Shown: positions 7,577 through 14,040, counted from the stretch's first letter. The stretch: DNA of 14,040 bases from UBA7803 sp041608775 (GCA_041608775.1 JBFISC010000083.1:1-14040); one strand, 5' to 3'. Numbers and translations are program-made. The notes: generated by a model not told the origin, from the sequence alone.

Positions 7577-9283
7577 TCAGCCGGTCTGGAAGATCCGCTC
7601 CCCGGATTGCGGCCGCTCGCGCTGCCGCATCAGCCACTGCCCGACCTCCTGCAGCTCTTCCTCCCCGACCGCGCGCAGCACTGATCGCCGCGTGTTGGCG
7701 TCGAGGTTGGCCGCCAGCACGTGCAGCGCGTTGGAGAAAATCCGGTCGTAGTGCGCGAACTGGGCGATCAGCTCGTGCTCGGAGATCCGTTCCGCGTAGC
7801 TCGCCCGAACCGCAGCCAGGTAGGGCAGCCCGACCATCACCGCGATCAGAACGGCCACCGTCCACTCGTCCAGGCGCGCCTGAAACAGTGCCAGCACCAC
7901 GGCAGACCCCAGGCCGACAGCGAAGCCGGTCATGCCCATGAGCGTTGTCAGCCGGTTGTTCTTCGCCAGGTGATGGACCCGGGTGCGGTAGTAGTGGGTC
8001 TGGCCGGAATCGCCCTCGCCGATCCAGTGCTCGATCACGGCTTCGAGCAGCCGCTCGGAGCCGGTGGACCTGAGCGCATCGGCGCGCCGCCCGGCGTAGC
8101 GCATGACGTTGCGGATCCAGCCCAGCTCCAGCTCCTGCCGGCGCATGAAGCGGTCGTGGGGAAACTCCGTGGGGTTGCTGGTGCGCACCCCGGCCAGCGC
8201 CCAGTAGCACTGTACGCGCAGCCCCTCGGCGAGGCCGCGGTAGTCCAGGTAGCGGCGGTACCAGGCGCCGCGGCGCTCGAGCAGATAGATCAAGAAACCG
8301 AGCCCGAGAAACGACAGGTACAGCCAGATCATGTAGTCCTGGTCGGGGAAGTCCGCGTAGGCGATGAAGCTGAGGCCGGTCAGGGCCGCCAGCAGGTAAA
8401 CACCGCGCAGCGCTCGCAGCGCCACCCGCTGGTAGCGCACCGCCACCCGGTCGACGGCGATGAACAGCCTGCCGATATCGTGCGCGACGATGGCGGAGTC
8501 GGCGTCCACGGGGAATGCCTCCTCGACCCGTATCTCGGCGTCACCGAAGCGCTGCAGATCCCGGTTCGCCCGGGCCTGGCGGTTGAACACGTTGACGTAG
8601 CGTTGCGGCAGCAGGGGCGTGCGCGGCGCCACATCGTCCCGGGTCAGCCAGCTTGCCTCCCCGGGGCGCCAGGGCTCCCGGGGTGGCCCGCTGTCCCGCC
8701 GGGAGCAGGCGATGTGGTAGGCGAGATCGCTTTCGTCCTCGGAAAAGTCGATGGCGGAACGGGGCTCCACCCCGGCGATCAGATTCACCACGTTCTCCTG
8801 ATGGAAGCGGATCACCTGTGCGGTGCCGCCGGGCGCCTCGGACGGCTTGCCGTCCCAGAGCGCCAGCAGGATGTGGCTGTGCGCGGCCAGATAGACGCCG
8901 AGATACTCGTACTGCGCGTCGCGCCCCGCGCCGTGGGCCAGGTCCGGAGCGTCCCCCAGCAGGGGCAGCTCGATCACGTCGCCGAAGGCGAGCATCTCTT
9001 CGAAGGTCTCGGCGGAAACGCCCGCGAAATCCTGCTCGTAGAACTCGAGCGGCATCGGCAGCAGGATATTGACCTCGATGCCGAGACGCTGCGCCACCCG
9101 GGCCACCAGCCGATCAGCCCCCTCGGCGAGGGGGGTGGTCACCAGCAGCGGCAGGTCGGGGAAGCGGTTCCTCAGATCGAGAAAGAACGCTTCCACCGCC
9201 TGGTCGAGCAGCGGCACCTCGTCCGGAACCAGATCCCGATGACCGGTGACGCCGATCATGAGGGGTGTCCGGGGCACTGCCAT
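7577..9283 (-). CDS. SLOG-like nucleotide-sensor domain fused to a four-helix membrane (SLATT-like) module
   Basis: A 568-aa protein. Residues about 8-145 look like a Rossmannoid SLOG/YpsA-type domain: LMIGVTGHRDLVP with a glycine-His loop (8-20), TTPLAEGADRLVARVA (49-64), NILLPMPLEFYEQDF (72-86) and the strand HSHILLALWDG (135-145). Residues about 146-285 are charged and soluble. Then come two helix pairs: about 292-310 and 317-335, then 447-467 and 473-495. The linker carries LDYRGLAEGLRVQCYW (346-360) and the C-terminus EEELQEVGQWLMRQRERP (541-558), both conserved-looking. In the families described for this type, SLOG domains sense nucleotide-derived ligands and SLATT two-helix modules are proposed membrane effectors. 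No signal peptide, so the SLOG part should be cytosolic. The ATG at 9283 lies 14 nt after the upstream dehydrogenase stop without a strong ribosome site; Met9 is an alternative start. Function is not established; family-level call is moderate. Confidence 0.72.
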   Translation of the reverse strand: MAVPRTPLMIGVTGHRDLVPDEVPLLDQAVEAFFLDLRNRFPDLPLLVTTPLAEGADRLVARVAQRLGIEVNILLPMPLEFYEQDFAGVSAETFEEMLAFGDVIELPLLGDAPDLAHGAGRDAQYEYLGVYLAAHSHILLALWDGKPSEAPGGTAQVIRFHQENVVNLIAGVEPRSAIDFSEDESDLAYHIACSRRDSGPPREPWRPGEASWLTRDDVAPRTPLLPQRYVNVFNRQARANRDLQRFGDAEIRVEEAFPVDADSAIVAHDIGRLFIAVDRVAVRYQRVALRALRGVYLLAALTGLSFIAYADFPDQDYMIWLYLSFLGLGFLIYLLERRGAWYRRYLDYRGLAEGLRVQCYWALAGVRTSNPTEFPHDRFMRRQELELGWIRNVMRYAGRRADALRSTGSERLLEAVIEHWIGEGDSGQTHYYRTRVHHLAKNNRLTTLMGMTGFAVGLGSAVVLALFQARLDEWTVAVLIAVMVGLPYLAAVRASYAERISEHELIAQFAHYDRIFSNALHVLAANLDANTRRSVLRAVGEEELQEVGQWLMRQRERPQSGERIFQTG

Positions 9284-9297
9284 GGTCGGCGCTTCTG

Positions 9298-10545
9298 TTA
9301 CCAGAGCCCGTACTTCTGAACCTCGGCACGGCCGACCACCATGTGGTGCACCTCGTCGGGACCGTCGGCAAACCTCAGGTGTCGCATGTCGGTATACAGA
9401 TCGGCCAGCGGTGTCCACTGAGAGATGCCGGCGGCGCCGTGGATCTGGATGGCGTCGTCGATGATCTGACAGACCTTCTCCGGCACCATCGCCTTGACCG
9501 CGCTCACGTACACCCGGGCCTCCTTGTTGCCGAGCACGTCCATGGCTTTGGCGGCCTGGAGCACGGCCAGACGCATGGCGTTGATCTCGATCCGCGCCCG
9601 CGAAACCACCTCGAGGTTCTTGCCGAGCTTGATGATGGGCTTGCCGAACGCCTCACGGGTCGCGCCGCGCTTGACCATCAGTTCCAGCGCCTTCTCCGCC
9701 TTGCCGATGGAGCGCATGCAGTGGTGAATGCGGCCCGGACCCAGGCGGACCTGGGAGATCTCGAAGCCGCGGCCCTCGCCGAGCAGTATGTTCTCTTTCG
9801 GCACGCGCACGTTGTCGAAGACGATGTGCATGTGGCCGCGCGGCGCATGGTCGTGACCGAACACCTGCATGCCTTCGAGGATCTTCACGCCGGGCGTGTC
9901 GATGGGCACCAGAATCTGCGACTGCTGCTTGCTCGGCGGCGCGTCCGGGCTGGTCTTGACCATCACGATCATGATCTTGCAGCGGGGATCGCCGGCGCCG
10001 GAGATATAGAACTTCTCGCCGTTGATCACCCACTCGTCGCCCTCGAGCACGGCGCTTGTGGAGATGTTCTTGGCGTCCGAGGACGGCAATCCGGGCTCGG
10101 TCATGGCGTAGGCGGAGCGGATCTCGCCGTCCAGCAGCGGCTTCAGCCACTGCTCCTTCTGGGCCTCGGTGCCGACCCGCTCGAGGACTTCCATGTTGCC
10201 GGTGTCCGGAGCGCTGCAGTTGAGGGTCTCCGACGCCAGCGAGTACTTGCCGAGCTCGACGGCGATGTAGGCGTAGTCGAGGTTGGTCAGGCCCTGACCG
10301 ATCTCGGAATCGGGAAGAAAGAAGTTCCACAGTCCCGACTTCTTGGCGGCTGCCTTGGCGCCGTCCAGCAGTTCCAGCTGTCGCGGATGCCACGACCAGC
10401 GGTCGGTCTTCTCCTTATCAAGGGCGTAGAACTCCTCGGTGATGGGCTCGACGTTCTCGGCGATGTGTTTCTTCACCGCGTCCATCAGAGGCAACGCCTC
10501 GTCGGACATGGCGAGGTTGAACAGGTCTTTGTCCAGATCGGACAT
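9298..10545 (-). CDS. Acyl-CoA dehydrogenase, ACAD10/ACAD11-like
   Basis: A 415-aa FAD enzyme that oxidises acyl-CoA at the alpha-beta bond, passing electrons to ETF. Landmarks: SGLWNFFLPDSEIGQGLTN (70-88), YAMTEPGLPSSDAKN (146-160, flavin loop), WVINGEKFYISGAGDPRCKI (172-191), LGPGRIHHCMRSIGKAE (268-284), IQIHGAAGISQWTPLADLY (366-384) and FADGPDEVHHMVVGR (392-406). The RLGPGR..HCMR and ADGPDEVH signatures are characteristic of the ACAD10/11-like branch, in which Asp (here Asp394) takes the place of the medium-chain catalytic Glu. The ATG at 10545 is preceded by a GGGGG-type ribosome site. It appears to be the first gene of the minus-strand operon; the SLOG-type gene follows after 14 nt. Members act on long-chain, branched or hydroxylated acyl chains; the substrate here is not known. 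Confidence 0.93.
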   Translation of the reverse strand: MSDLDKDLFNLAMSDEALPLMDAVKKHIAENVEPITEEFYALDKEKTDRWSWHPRQLELLDGAKAAAKKSGLWNFFLPDSEIGQGLTNLDYAYIAVELGKYSLASETLNCSAPDTGNMEVLERVGTEAQKEQWLKPLLDGEIRSAYAMTEPGLPSSDAKNISTSAVLEGDEWVINGEKFYISGAGDPRCKIMIVMVKTSPDAPPSKQQSQILVPIDTPGVKILEGMQVFGHDHAPRGHMHIVFDNVRVPKENILLGEGRGFEISQVRLGPGRIHHCMRSIGKAEKALELMVKRGATREAFGKPIIKLGKNLEVVSRARIEINAMRLAVLQAAKAMDVLGNKEARVYVSAVKAMVPEKVCQIIDDAIQIHGAAGISQWTPLADLYTDMRHLRFADGPDEVHHMVVGRAEVQKYGLW

Positions 10546-10804
10546 GTGATTTCCCCCTTTTTCTGGTCAGGGAACGTCGGTCGGCGAACAGCCGTTCAGC
10601 GGCCTTCGTTCGTATTGGATCTTCGGCCGGAGCCTGGCGCCCGGTCGTCCGCAGCTGGGAGTCGAGACTCTCCCGCAGCTGCTGCAGCCGCACCGGCCTG
10701 GCGAACAAGCACACGATTCCCGAGGGTGGCACGTCTTGGTCGTTGATGCTATCGCCCCGGCCGGTAAGTGCAATGATCGGGACACGACCGCTGGTGCTCG
10801 AGGG
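10546..10804. other. Intergenic stretch upstream of the acyl-CoA dehydrogenase operon
   Basis: A 259-nt gap between two minus-strand genes. It should contain the operon promoter and contains the receiver-domain remnant (10649-10783). No clear sigma-70 boxes, terminator with a T-run, or RNA gene could be recognised. Confidence 0.4.
10649..10783 (-). pseudogene. Remnant of a response-regulator receiver domain (C-terminal third)
   Basis: Forty-five codons on the minus strand read like strand 4 to helix 5 of a CheY-like receiver domain. VPIIALTGRG matches strand 4 with its conserved Thr-Gly, SGIVCLFARPVRLQQLR matches strand 5 plus the Lys-Pro motif (here Arg-Pro), and ESLDSQLR the last helix. 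The phospho-acceptor half (strands 1-3) is absent: going upstream, the frame meets a TGA about seven codons earlier, near the stop of the sterol-desaturase-type gene. Downstream the frame stays open into the dehydrogenase gene and stops near 10418, an overlap too long to be real. There is no good start codon, only a GTG at 10732 that would begin inside the fold. I read this as a truncated, decayed gene left behind by a deletion or rearrangement. A chance resemblance is possible but unlikely given the ordered motif match. Confidence 0.55.
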
Positions 10805-12028
10805 TCAGCTCGTGCGGCGTGTCCACGATCTCGGAAGCTCCCGGCGCAGGGAGTACAGCCAGGCGGCGGCGCCCAGGCTGACGATGCAGTAGCCGAGCAG
10901 GCCGGCCACCAGGGTCTGACCGAGGGTTTGCTGCCACCAGGCGGTGAGCGCGGCCAGCAGCGCGAGCCGCAGCAGCTCGAGCGCCAGCGCGTAGCCGCGG
11001 CCCTCGAGAAACGTTCCCTGCACGTAGAAGGACAGCGCCAGCCAGGCCGCGGCGGCGAGCACGAACGCCTGCGGCAGGCCAGCGGACCCGAGCAGCAGCG
11101 CCAGCGCGGCGCCGGTGACCAGCCAGTACTGGGCGAACACCACCGGACCGCTGCCGGCGACCATGGCAGGATCGTACTTGGCGCGACGCCAGTCGTCCTG
11201 ATGGGGCGGCAGGTCGTCGGGGCGCCAGCCCGGCGCGGAGAACCACAGCCGGATCTTGTCCCGCAGGCGCCGCGTGCGCACGGTGTCCCGTGCGGTCTCC
11301 AGCCACACGTGGGCGTTGGCCCACAGCGGGTTCCAGCTGTCGAGCGCGTGGGTGATGCCGTAAACGCATGGCTCCTCTCGCCTTTCCGGGGTGAAGGTGC
11401 CGAACAGCCGGTCCCAGACGATGAACACGCCGCCATAGTTGCGGTCGAGATAGCAGGGATTGCGGGCGTGGTGGACCCGGTGGTTCGATGGCGTCACGAA
11501 CACCCACTCCAGCGGGCCCAGCGCCGGGACGTGCTCGGTGTGGACCCAGAACTGATAGATGAGATTGAGCGCGCCGACGGTAATGATCATCTCGGTGGGA
11601 AAGCCGAGCGCGTACAGGGGCAGGTAGAAAACGAAGGTGTTGCCGGTGCTGGTCTGCCGCAGCGCCGTGGACAGGTTGAACTCCTCGCTCTGGTGGTGTG
11701 CCACGTGAGACGCCCAGAACAGCTTCCACTCGTGGCCGAAGCGGTGCGACCAGTAGTAGCACAGGTCGTAGCCGACGAAGGCGACGACCCAGATCAGCCA
11801 GGACTCCGTCGACAGCGTGGCCACGCCCGTGTGGGCGCGGACGAACTCGAAGACCACGCCGGCCAACCCCAGCTTGATCAGGCCCACCAGGCGGGACAGC
11901 GTGCCCAGCGACAGGCTGTTCACCGTGTCCGCAAGGCGGTAGGTGTTGCGTCCGCGCAGACGGCCGTAGACGTATTCCACGGCCATGAGCAGAATGAAGA
12001 ACGGCACCGCCGACATCACCAGGTTCAT
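10805..12028 (-). CDS. Sterol desaturase / fatty acid hydroxylase superfamily membrane di-iron enzyme
   Basis: A 407-aa integral membrane protein. The histidine clusters that bind the di-iron centre are all present: HRFGHE (His95, His99), HVAHH (His108, His111, His112), the WVHTEH segment (His163, His166) and HRVHH (His183, His186, His187). They sit in typical surroundings such as NLSTALRQTSTGN and CYLDRNYGGVFIVWDRLFGTF, close to alkylglycerol-monooxygenase-like members. Helices lie at about 5-20, 45-63, 78-93 and 131-160. After the catalytic domain comes an additional C-terminal part with roughly three to four helices from about 300 to 395, longer than the minimal family. These enzymes use O2 to hydroxylate or desaturate lipids, sterols or ether lipids. 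ATG 12028 was chosen by fit to the family N-terminus; a GTG at 12052 is possible and neither has a strong ribosome site. Divergent from the PLP-enzyme gene. Confidence 0.88.
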   Translation of the reverse strand: MNLVMSAVPFFILLMAVEYVYGRLRGRNTYRLADTVNSLSLGTLSRLVGLIKLGLAGVVFEFVRAHTGVATLSTESWLIWVVAFVGYDLCYYWSHRFGHEWKLFWASHVAHHQSEEFNLSTALRQTSTGNTFVFYLPLYALGFPTEMIITVGALNLIYQFWVHTEHVPALGPLEWVFVTPSNHRVHHARNPCYLDRNYGGVFIVWDRLFGTFTPERREEPCVYGITHALDSWNPLWANAHVWLETARDTVRTRRLRDKIRLWFSAPGWRPDDLPPHQDDWRRAKYDPAMVAGSGPVVFAQYWLVTGAALALLLGSAGLPQAFVLAAAAWLALSFYVQGTFLEGRGYALALELLRLALLAALTAWWQQTLGQTLVAGLLGYCIVSLGAAAWLYSLRRELPRSWTRRTS

Positions 12029-12112
12029 GGGGAGGTAGTCTACCGTGGTCACAGGGACAAGCGAGCGCCGCCGCGACGTCCACGAGCGGCGCCGCCGCGC
12101 GCCTCGGGAGAC
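12029..12112. promoter_or_regulatory. Divergent intergenic region between desaturase-type and PLP-enzyme genes
   Basis: An 84-nt gap that must drive transcription both ways, or 60 nt if the GTG start at 12052 is used. GGGAG at 12106-12110 is the ribosome site for the plus-strand gene, unusually close to its ATG. No promoter boxes are obvious. Confidence 0.35.
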
Positions 12113-13366
12113 ATGATCCTTTCCCGGCGCCAGTGGCTGCGTGGGGCGGCAACCCTGGCCGGCGGCTCGCTGCTGTGGGCCCCCGGCGCGCTGGGTCGGA
12201 CCGCCGGCCATCAGGACGCCTACTTCGCGCGGCTGAACGCCCTGCTGAAAAGCGATGGTCCGGGCCGTCCGGTGATGCTCATCGACATCGCGCGGATGCA
12301 GCACAACGTCGACGTGCTCGCACGCTCCGTGGGCAAGGACAAGACCTATCGGGTGGTGGTCAAGTCGCTGCCGTCCGTGCCTTTGCTGGACCGGGTGATG
12401 GCCCGCGCCGGCACCCGCTCGCTGATGTTGTTCCATCAGCCCTTTCTCAACGCGGTGGCCGAGGCGTTTCCGGATGCCGACGCGCTGCTCGGCAAACCCA
12501 TGCCCGTGGCGGCGGCCCGCACCTTTTACGCAGCGCTGGGCAAGGCACCGAACGGCGGCCGCTTCGATCCCGCACGCCAGGTGCAGTGGCTGGTCGATAC
12601 GCCGGAGCGCCTGCTCCAATACCAGGCGCTGGCGAGAGAGCTGGGCGTAAACATGCGGGTCAACGTGGAGATCGACGTGGGCCTGCATCGCGGCGGGTTG
12701 CCGGAGCCCGCCGCGCTCGACCCGCTGCTGCAGGTGATCGCGGCCGACCCGTCGCACCTGACGTTCTCCGGGCTGATGGGATACGAGCCGCACCTGACCG
12801 GGCTGCAGGCGGACCTCGAGCACGAGGCGGTGCGCTCGGTGCTGGCGCTGTACCGGGGGCACGTCGACAGGGCCCGGGCCGCCGGGTTCGATCCCGGGAA
12901 GCTGACCCTGAACGGCGCGGGCAGTCACACGCTGCGAATCTACGAGAAGGACCGCACGATGAACGACCTGGCGGCCGGCTCCGGCGTGGTCATGCCCACC
13001 GACTTCGATACGTTTCACCTGTCGGACAACGTGCCCGCAGTTTTCATCGCTACGCCGATACTGAAGCGCTACGAGGGCAACCCGTTCACGGCGACGCCGC
13101 CGGCCGGGATGGAACGGCTGTACTACATCTACGGCGGCTACTGGAAGGCAAAGATGGTGGCCCCCTCCGAGACCGGCGAGCCCATCTACCAGAGCACCAA
13201 CCAGAGTCCCATCACGACGCCGGCCAGCGTCGATCTGGCGGTGGACGACTACATGTTCCTGCGCCCCACGCAGAGCGAATTCGTAATGCTCCAGTTCGGT
13301 GATCTGCTGACGGTAGCCGACGGCCGGCTCGACGAGCGCTGGCCGGTGTTTCACCAGACCGGCTGA
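12113..13366 (+). CDS. Tat-exported PLP-dependent fold-III enzyme (DSD1 / D-threonine aldolase-like)
   Basis: A 417-aa protein with a twin-arginine signal: LSRRQWLRG at residues 3-11, a hydrophobic stretch about 11-27 and a cleavage region near ALG/RTA. The mature part has the alanine-racemase N-terminal barrel fold. VMLIDIARMQHNVDVLA (54-70) is the first strand and helix; Lys84 in YRVVVKSLPSVPLL is the expected PLP Schiff-base lysine; VNVEIDVGLHRGGL and LTLNGAGSHTLRIY supply the phosphate-binding strands. The C-terminal beta domain holds LRPTQSEFVMLQFGD (383-397), where D-threonine aldolases and D-serine dehydratases usually have a His-x-Asp or His-x-Cys metal site; here Gln387-Ser388-Glu389 occupies it. 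Export by Tat fits a protein that must load PLP before leaving the cytosol. The substrate is probably a D-amino acid or beta-hydroxy amino acid, by family only. The enzyme would act in the periplasm. Confidence 0.85.
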   Translation: MILSRRQWLRGAATLAGGSLLWAPGALGRTAGHQDAYFARLNALLKSDGPGRPVMLIDIARMQHNVDVLARSVGKDKTYRVVVKSLPSVPLLDRVMARAGTRSLMLFHQPFLNAVAEAFPDADALLGKPMPVAAARTFYAALGKAPNGGRFDPARQVQWLVDTPERLLQYQALARELGVNMRVNVEIDVGLHRGGLPEPAALDPLLQVIAADPSHLTFSGLMGYEPHLTGLQADLEHEAVRSVLALYRGHVDRARAAGFDPGKLTLNGAGSHTLRIYEKDRTMNDLAAGSGVVMPTDFDTFHLSDNVPAVFIATPILKRYEGNPFTATPPAGMERLYYIYGGYWKAKMVAPSETGEPIYQSTNQSPITTPASVDLAVDDYMFLRPTQSEFVMLQFGDLLTVADGRLDERWPVFHQTG

Positions 13367-13455
13367 CGGAGCGGGCCGGCTGCACCGGTTCCCTTGTTGC
13401 GTCGCGTGTGCTGCAATCAAGGTCGCGTGACGGAAACCCTGGGGAGGGGTGAGCC

Positions 13456-13836
13456 ATGAGCATCGAGAAGGTCGCGTTCGGGTTCTTCATCGTTCTGGCG
13501 CTCACGCTCAACGTCGCGTTCGTGGCCGGCGATATCGACAATCCGGACCACCACAGCGCGTGGCTGCTGTTCAGCTCCATCGTCGTCAATCTGCTCGCCA
13601 CGCTGATGAAGCTCGGCGATCGTTCGCAGATCGGGGCTCTGCTGCTGGCCACCGCGCTGGTGGCGGATCTGCAGCTGCTGGCCGCCGCCGGCGTCTGGAC
13701 TTTCAGCGGCGCCGGCGAGGCGATGCTGAGCGGCCCGGCGCTGGCCGGCATCGTCTCGCTCGCCACCGGCGCCCTGGTAGCCAACGTGGTGTCGGTGACC
13801 ATGCTGGTGGCGGACACGCTCATGCTGAGGCGCTGA
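13456..13836 (+). CDS. DUF6394-type small membrane protein
   Basis: A 126-aa protein with four predicted membrane helices: about residues 5-25, 36-53, 61-80 and 92-120. The N-terminus EKVAFGFFIVLALTLNVAF, the middle VVNLLATLMKLGDRSQIGA and LLATALVADLQLLAAAGVW fit a small family I recognise as DUF6394, whose function is unknown. GGGGAGGGGTGAG just before ATG 13456 is a good ribosome site. It lies 89 nt after the PLP-enzyme gene and only 3 nt before the start of the K+-channel gene, so the two are almost certainly one transcription and perhaps one functional unit, the membrane protein possibly being a channel accessory. That link is inference. A weak hairpin-rich stretch separates it from the upstream gene, but I could not define a terminator. 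Confidence 0.75.
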   Translation: MSIEKVAFGFFIVLALTLNVAFVAGDIDNPDHHSAWLLFSSIVVNLLATLMKLGDRSQIGALLLATALVADLQLLAAAGVWTFSGAGEAMLSGPALAGIVSLATGALVANVVSVTMLVADTLMLRR

Positions 13837-13839
13837 GCC

Positions 13840-14040
13840 GTGGCCAAGGGGTCCGATCTCGACCGCGTGACCGCCATCGTCCTGCGGGAGATGCGCGGTC
13901 CGATCTTCATGCTCATCGTCGTCTACGCGGTGGGCATCGTCGGCATGGTGGCGATTCCAGGCCAGGACGCCGACGGCAACCCGGCACGGATGAGCTTCTT
14001 TCACGCGCTCTACTTCATGACCTACACCGCAACGACGACC
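13840..14040 (+). CDS. Potassium channel, N-terminal part (cut by window edge)
   Basis: The first 67 codons of a membrane protein running off the right edge. After a short basic N-terminus comes a helix at about 21-39 (PIFMLIVVYAVGIVGMVAI), an external loop, and SFFHALYFMTYTATTT at 52-67. That last segment is the pore helix leading into the K+ selectivity filter, whose T-x-T-T-x-G-x-G pattern would continue just outside the window. Two-helix K+ channels of this kind usually end in a TrkA-N/RCK regulatory domain, which cannot be checked here. The start is GTG at 13840, 3 nt after the preceding TGA, with GAGGCG about eight to ten nucleotides upstream. Confidence 0.75.
   Translation, partial: MAKGSDLDRVTAIVLREMRGPIFMLIVVYAVGIVGMVAIPGQDADGNPARMSFFHALYFMTYTATTT

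Noticed and set aside
7572..7584. Palindrome CCGGCTCAGCCGG across the stop codon of the SLOG-type gene
   Set aside because: One-base loop and no T-run; short GC palindromes are expected by chance here.
7721..9319. 532-codon open frame antisense to the SLOG-type gene
   Set aside because: Composition is His/Gln/Arg/Val-rich and unlike any fold, while the opposite strand gives a coherent domain and membrane pattern.
9265..10746. 493-codon open frame antisense to the ACAD10/11-like gene
   Set aside because: The opposite strand has unmistakable acyl-CoA dehydrogenase motifs; the plus frame is a shadow.
10736..13366. Very long open frame on the plus strand reaching back from the PLP-enzyme gene to 10736
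   Set aside because: The part before 12113 is antisense to the desaturase-type gene and has low-complexity Arg/Gly/Gln/His-rich composition with no recognisable domain; it is a high-GC shadow. The Tat signal at 12113 marks the true start.
13367..13455. GC-rich inverted pieces (CCGG/ACCGGT) after the PLP-enzyme gene as terminator, and TTGTTG as a -35 box
   Set aside because: Stems are only four to five pairs with no T-run, and no matching -10 box at a proper distance.

Overview
This is a GC-rich, tightly packed bacterial window, most likely from a high-GC Gammaproteobacterium or a relative. That guess rests on GC content, on a DUF5916-type envelope protein, a Tat signal and a DUF6394/K+-channel pair; it is an inference, and no rRNA or other marker gene is present to test it. 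I see no tRNA, rRNA, insertion sequence or CRISPR array.

Layout. (1) Positions 1-1140, minus: the N-terminal 380 codons of a secreted DUF5916/CBM9-like protein that runs off the left edge. (2) 1263-2027, minus: a glutathione-S-transferase-like protein. (3) 2155-3330, plus: a CaiB/BaiF (family III) CoA-transferase, divergent from the GST and convergent with the next block. (4) 10545 down to 3346, minus: a six-gene run in the order acyl-CoA dehydrogenase (ACAD10/11-like), SLOG-type nucleotide-sensor/four-TM protein, two further acyl-CoA dehydrogenases with a 4-nt ATGA overlap, VOC-family metalloenzyme, alpha/beta hydrolase. (5) 10649-10783, minus: a leftover of a response-regulator receiver domain. 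(6) 10805-12028, minus: a sterol-desaturase/fatty-acid-hydroxylase-type di-iron membrane enzyme, divergent from (7) 12113-13366, plus: a Tat-exported PLP fold-III enzyme (DSD1/D-threonine-aldolase-like). (8) 13456-14040, plus: a DUF6394 membrane protein followed by the start of a K+ channel cut by the right edge.

How it may work together. The CoA-transferase, three acyl-CoA dehydrogenases, hydrolase, VOC enzyme and membrane hydroxylase look like catabolism of a lipid, isoprenoid or sterol-like acyl-CoA. The overlapping dehydrogenase pair resembles the two-subunit (alpha2beta2) enzymes of steroid side-chain degradation: one partner has a candidate catalytic Glu, the other seems to lack one.

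The least expected element is the 568-aa protein at 7577-9283. It has an N-terminal SLOG-like Rossmann domain and two pairs of transmembrane helices, an architecture associated with nucleotide-sensing effector systems, yet it lies inside the dehydrogenase operon. It is the best candidate for something not yet described here.
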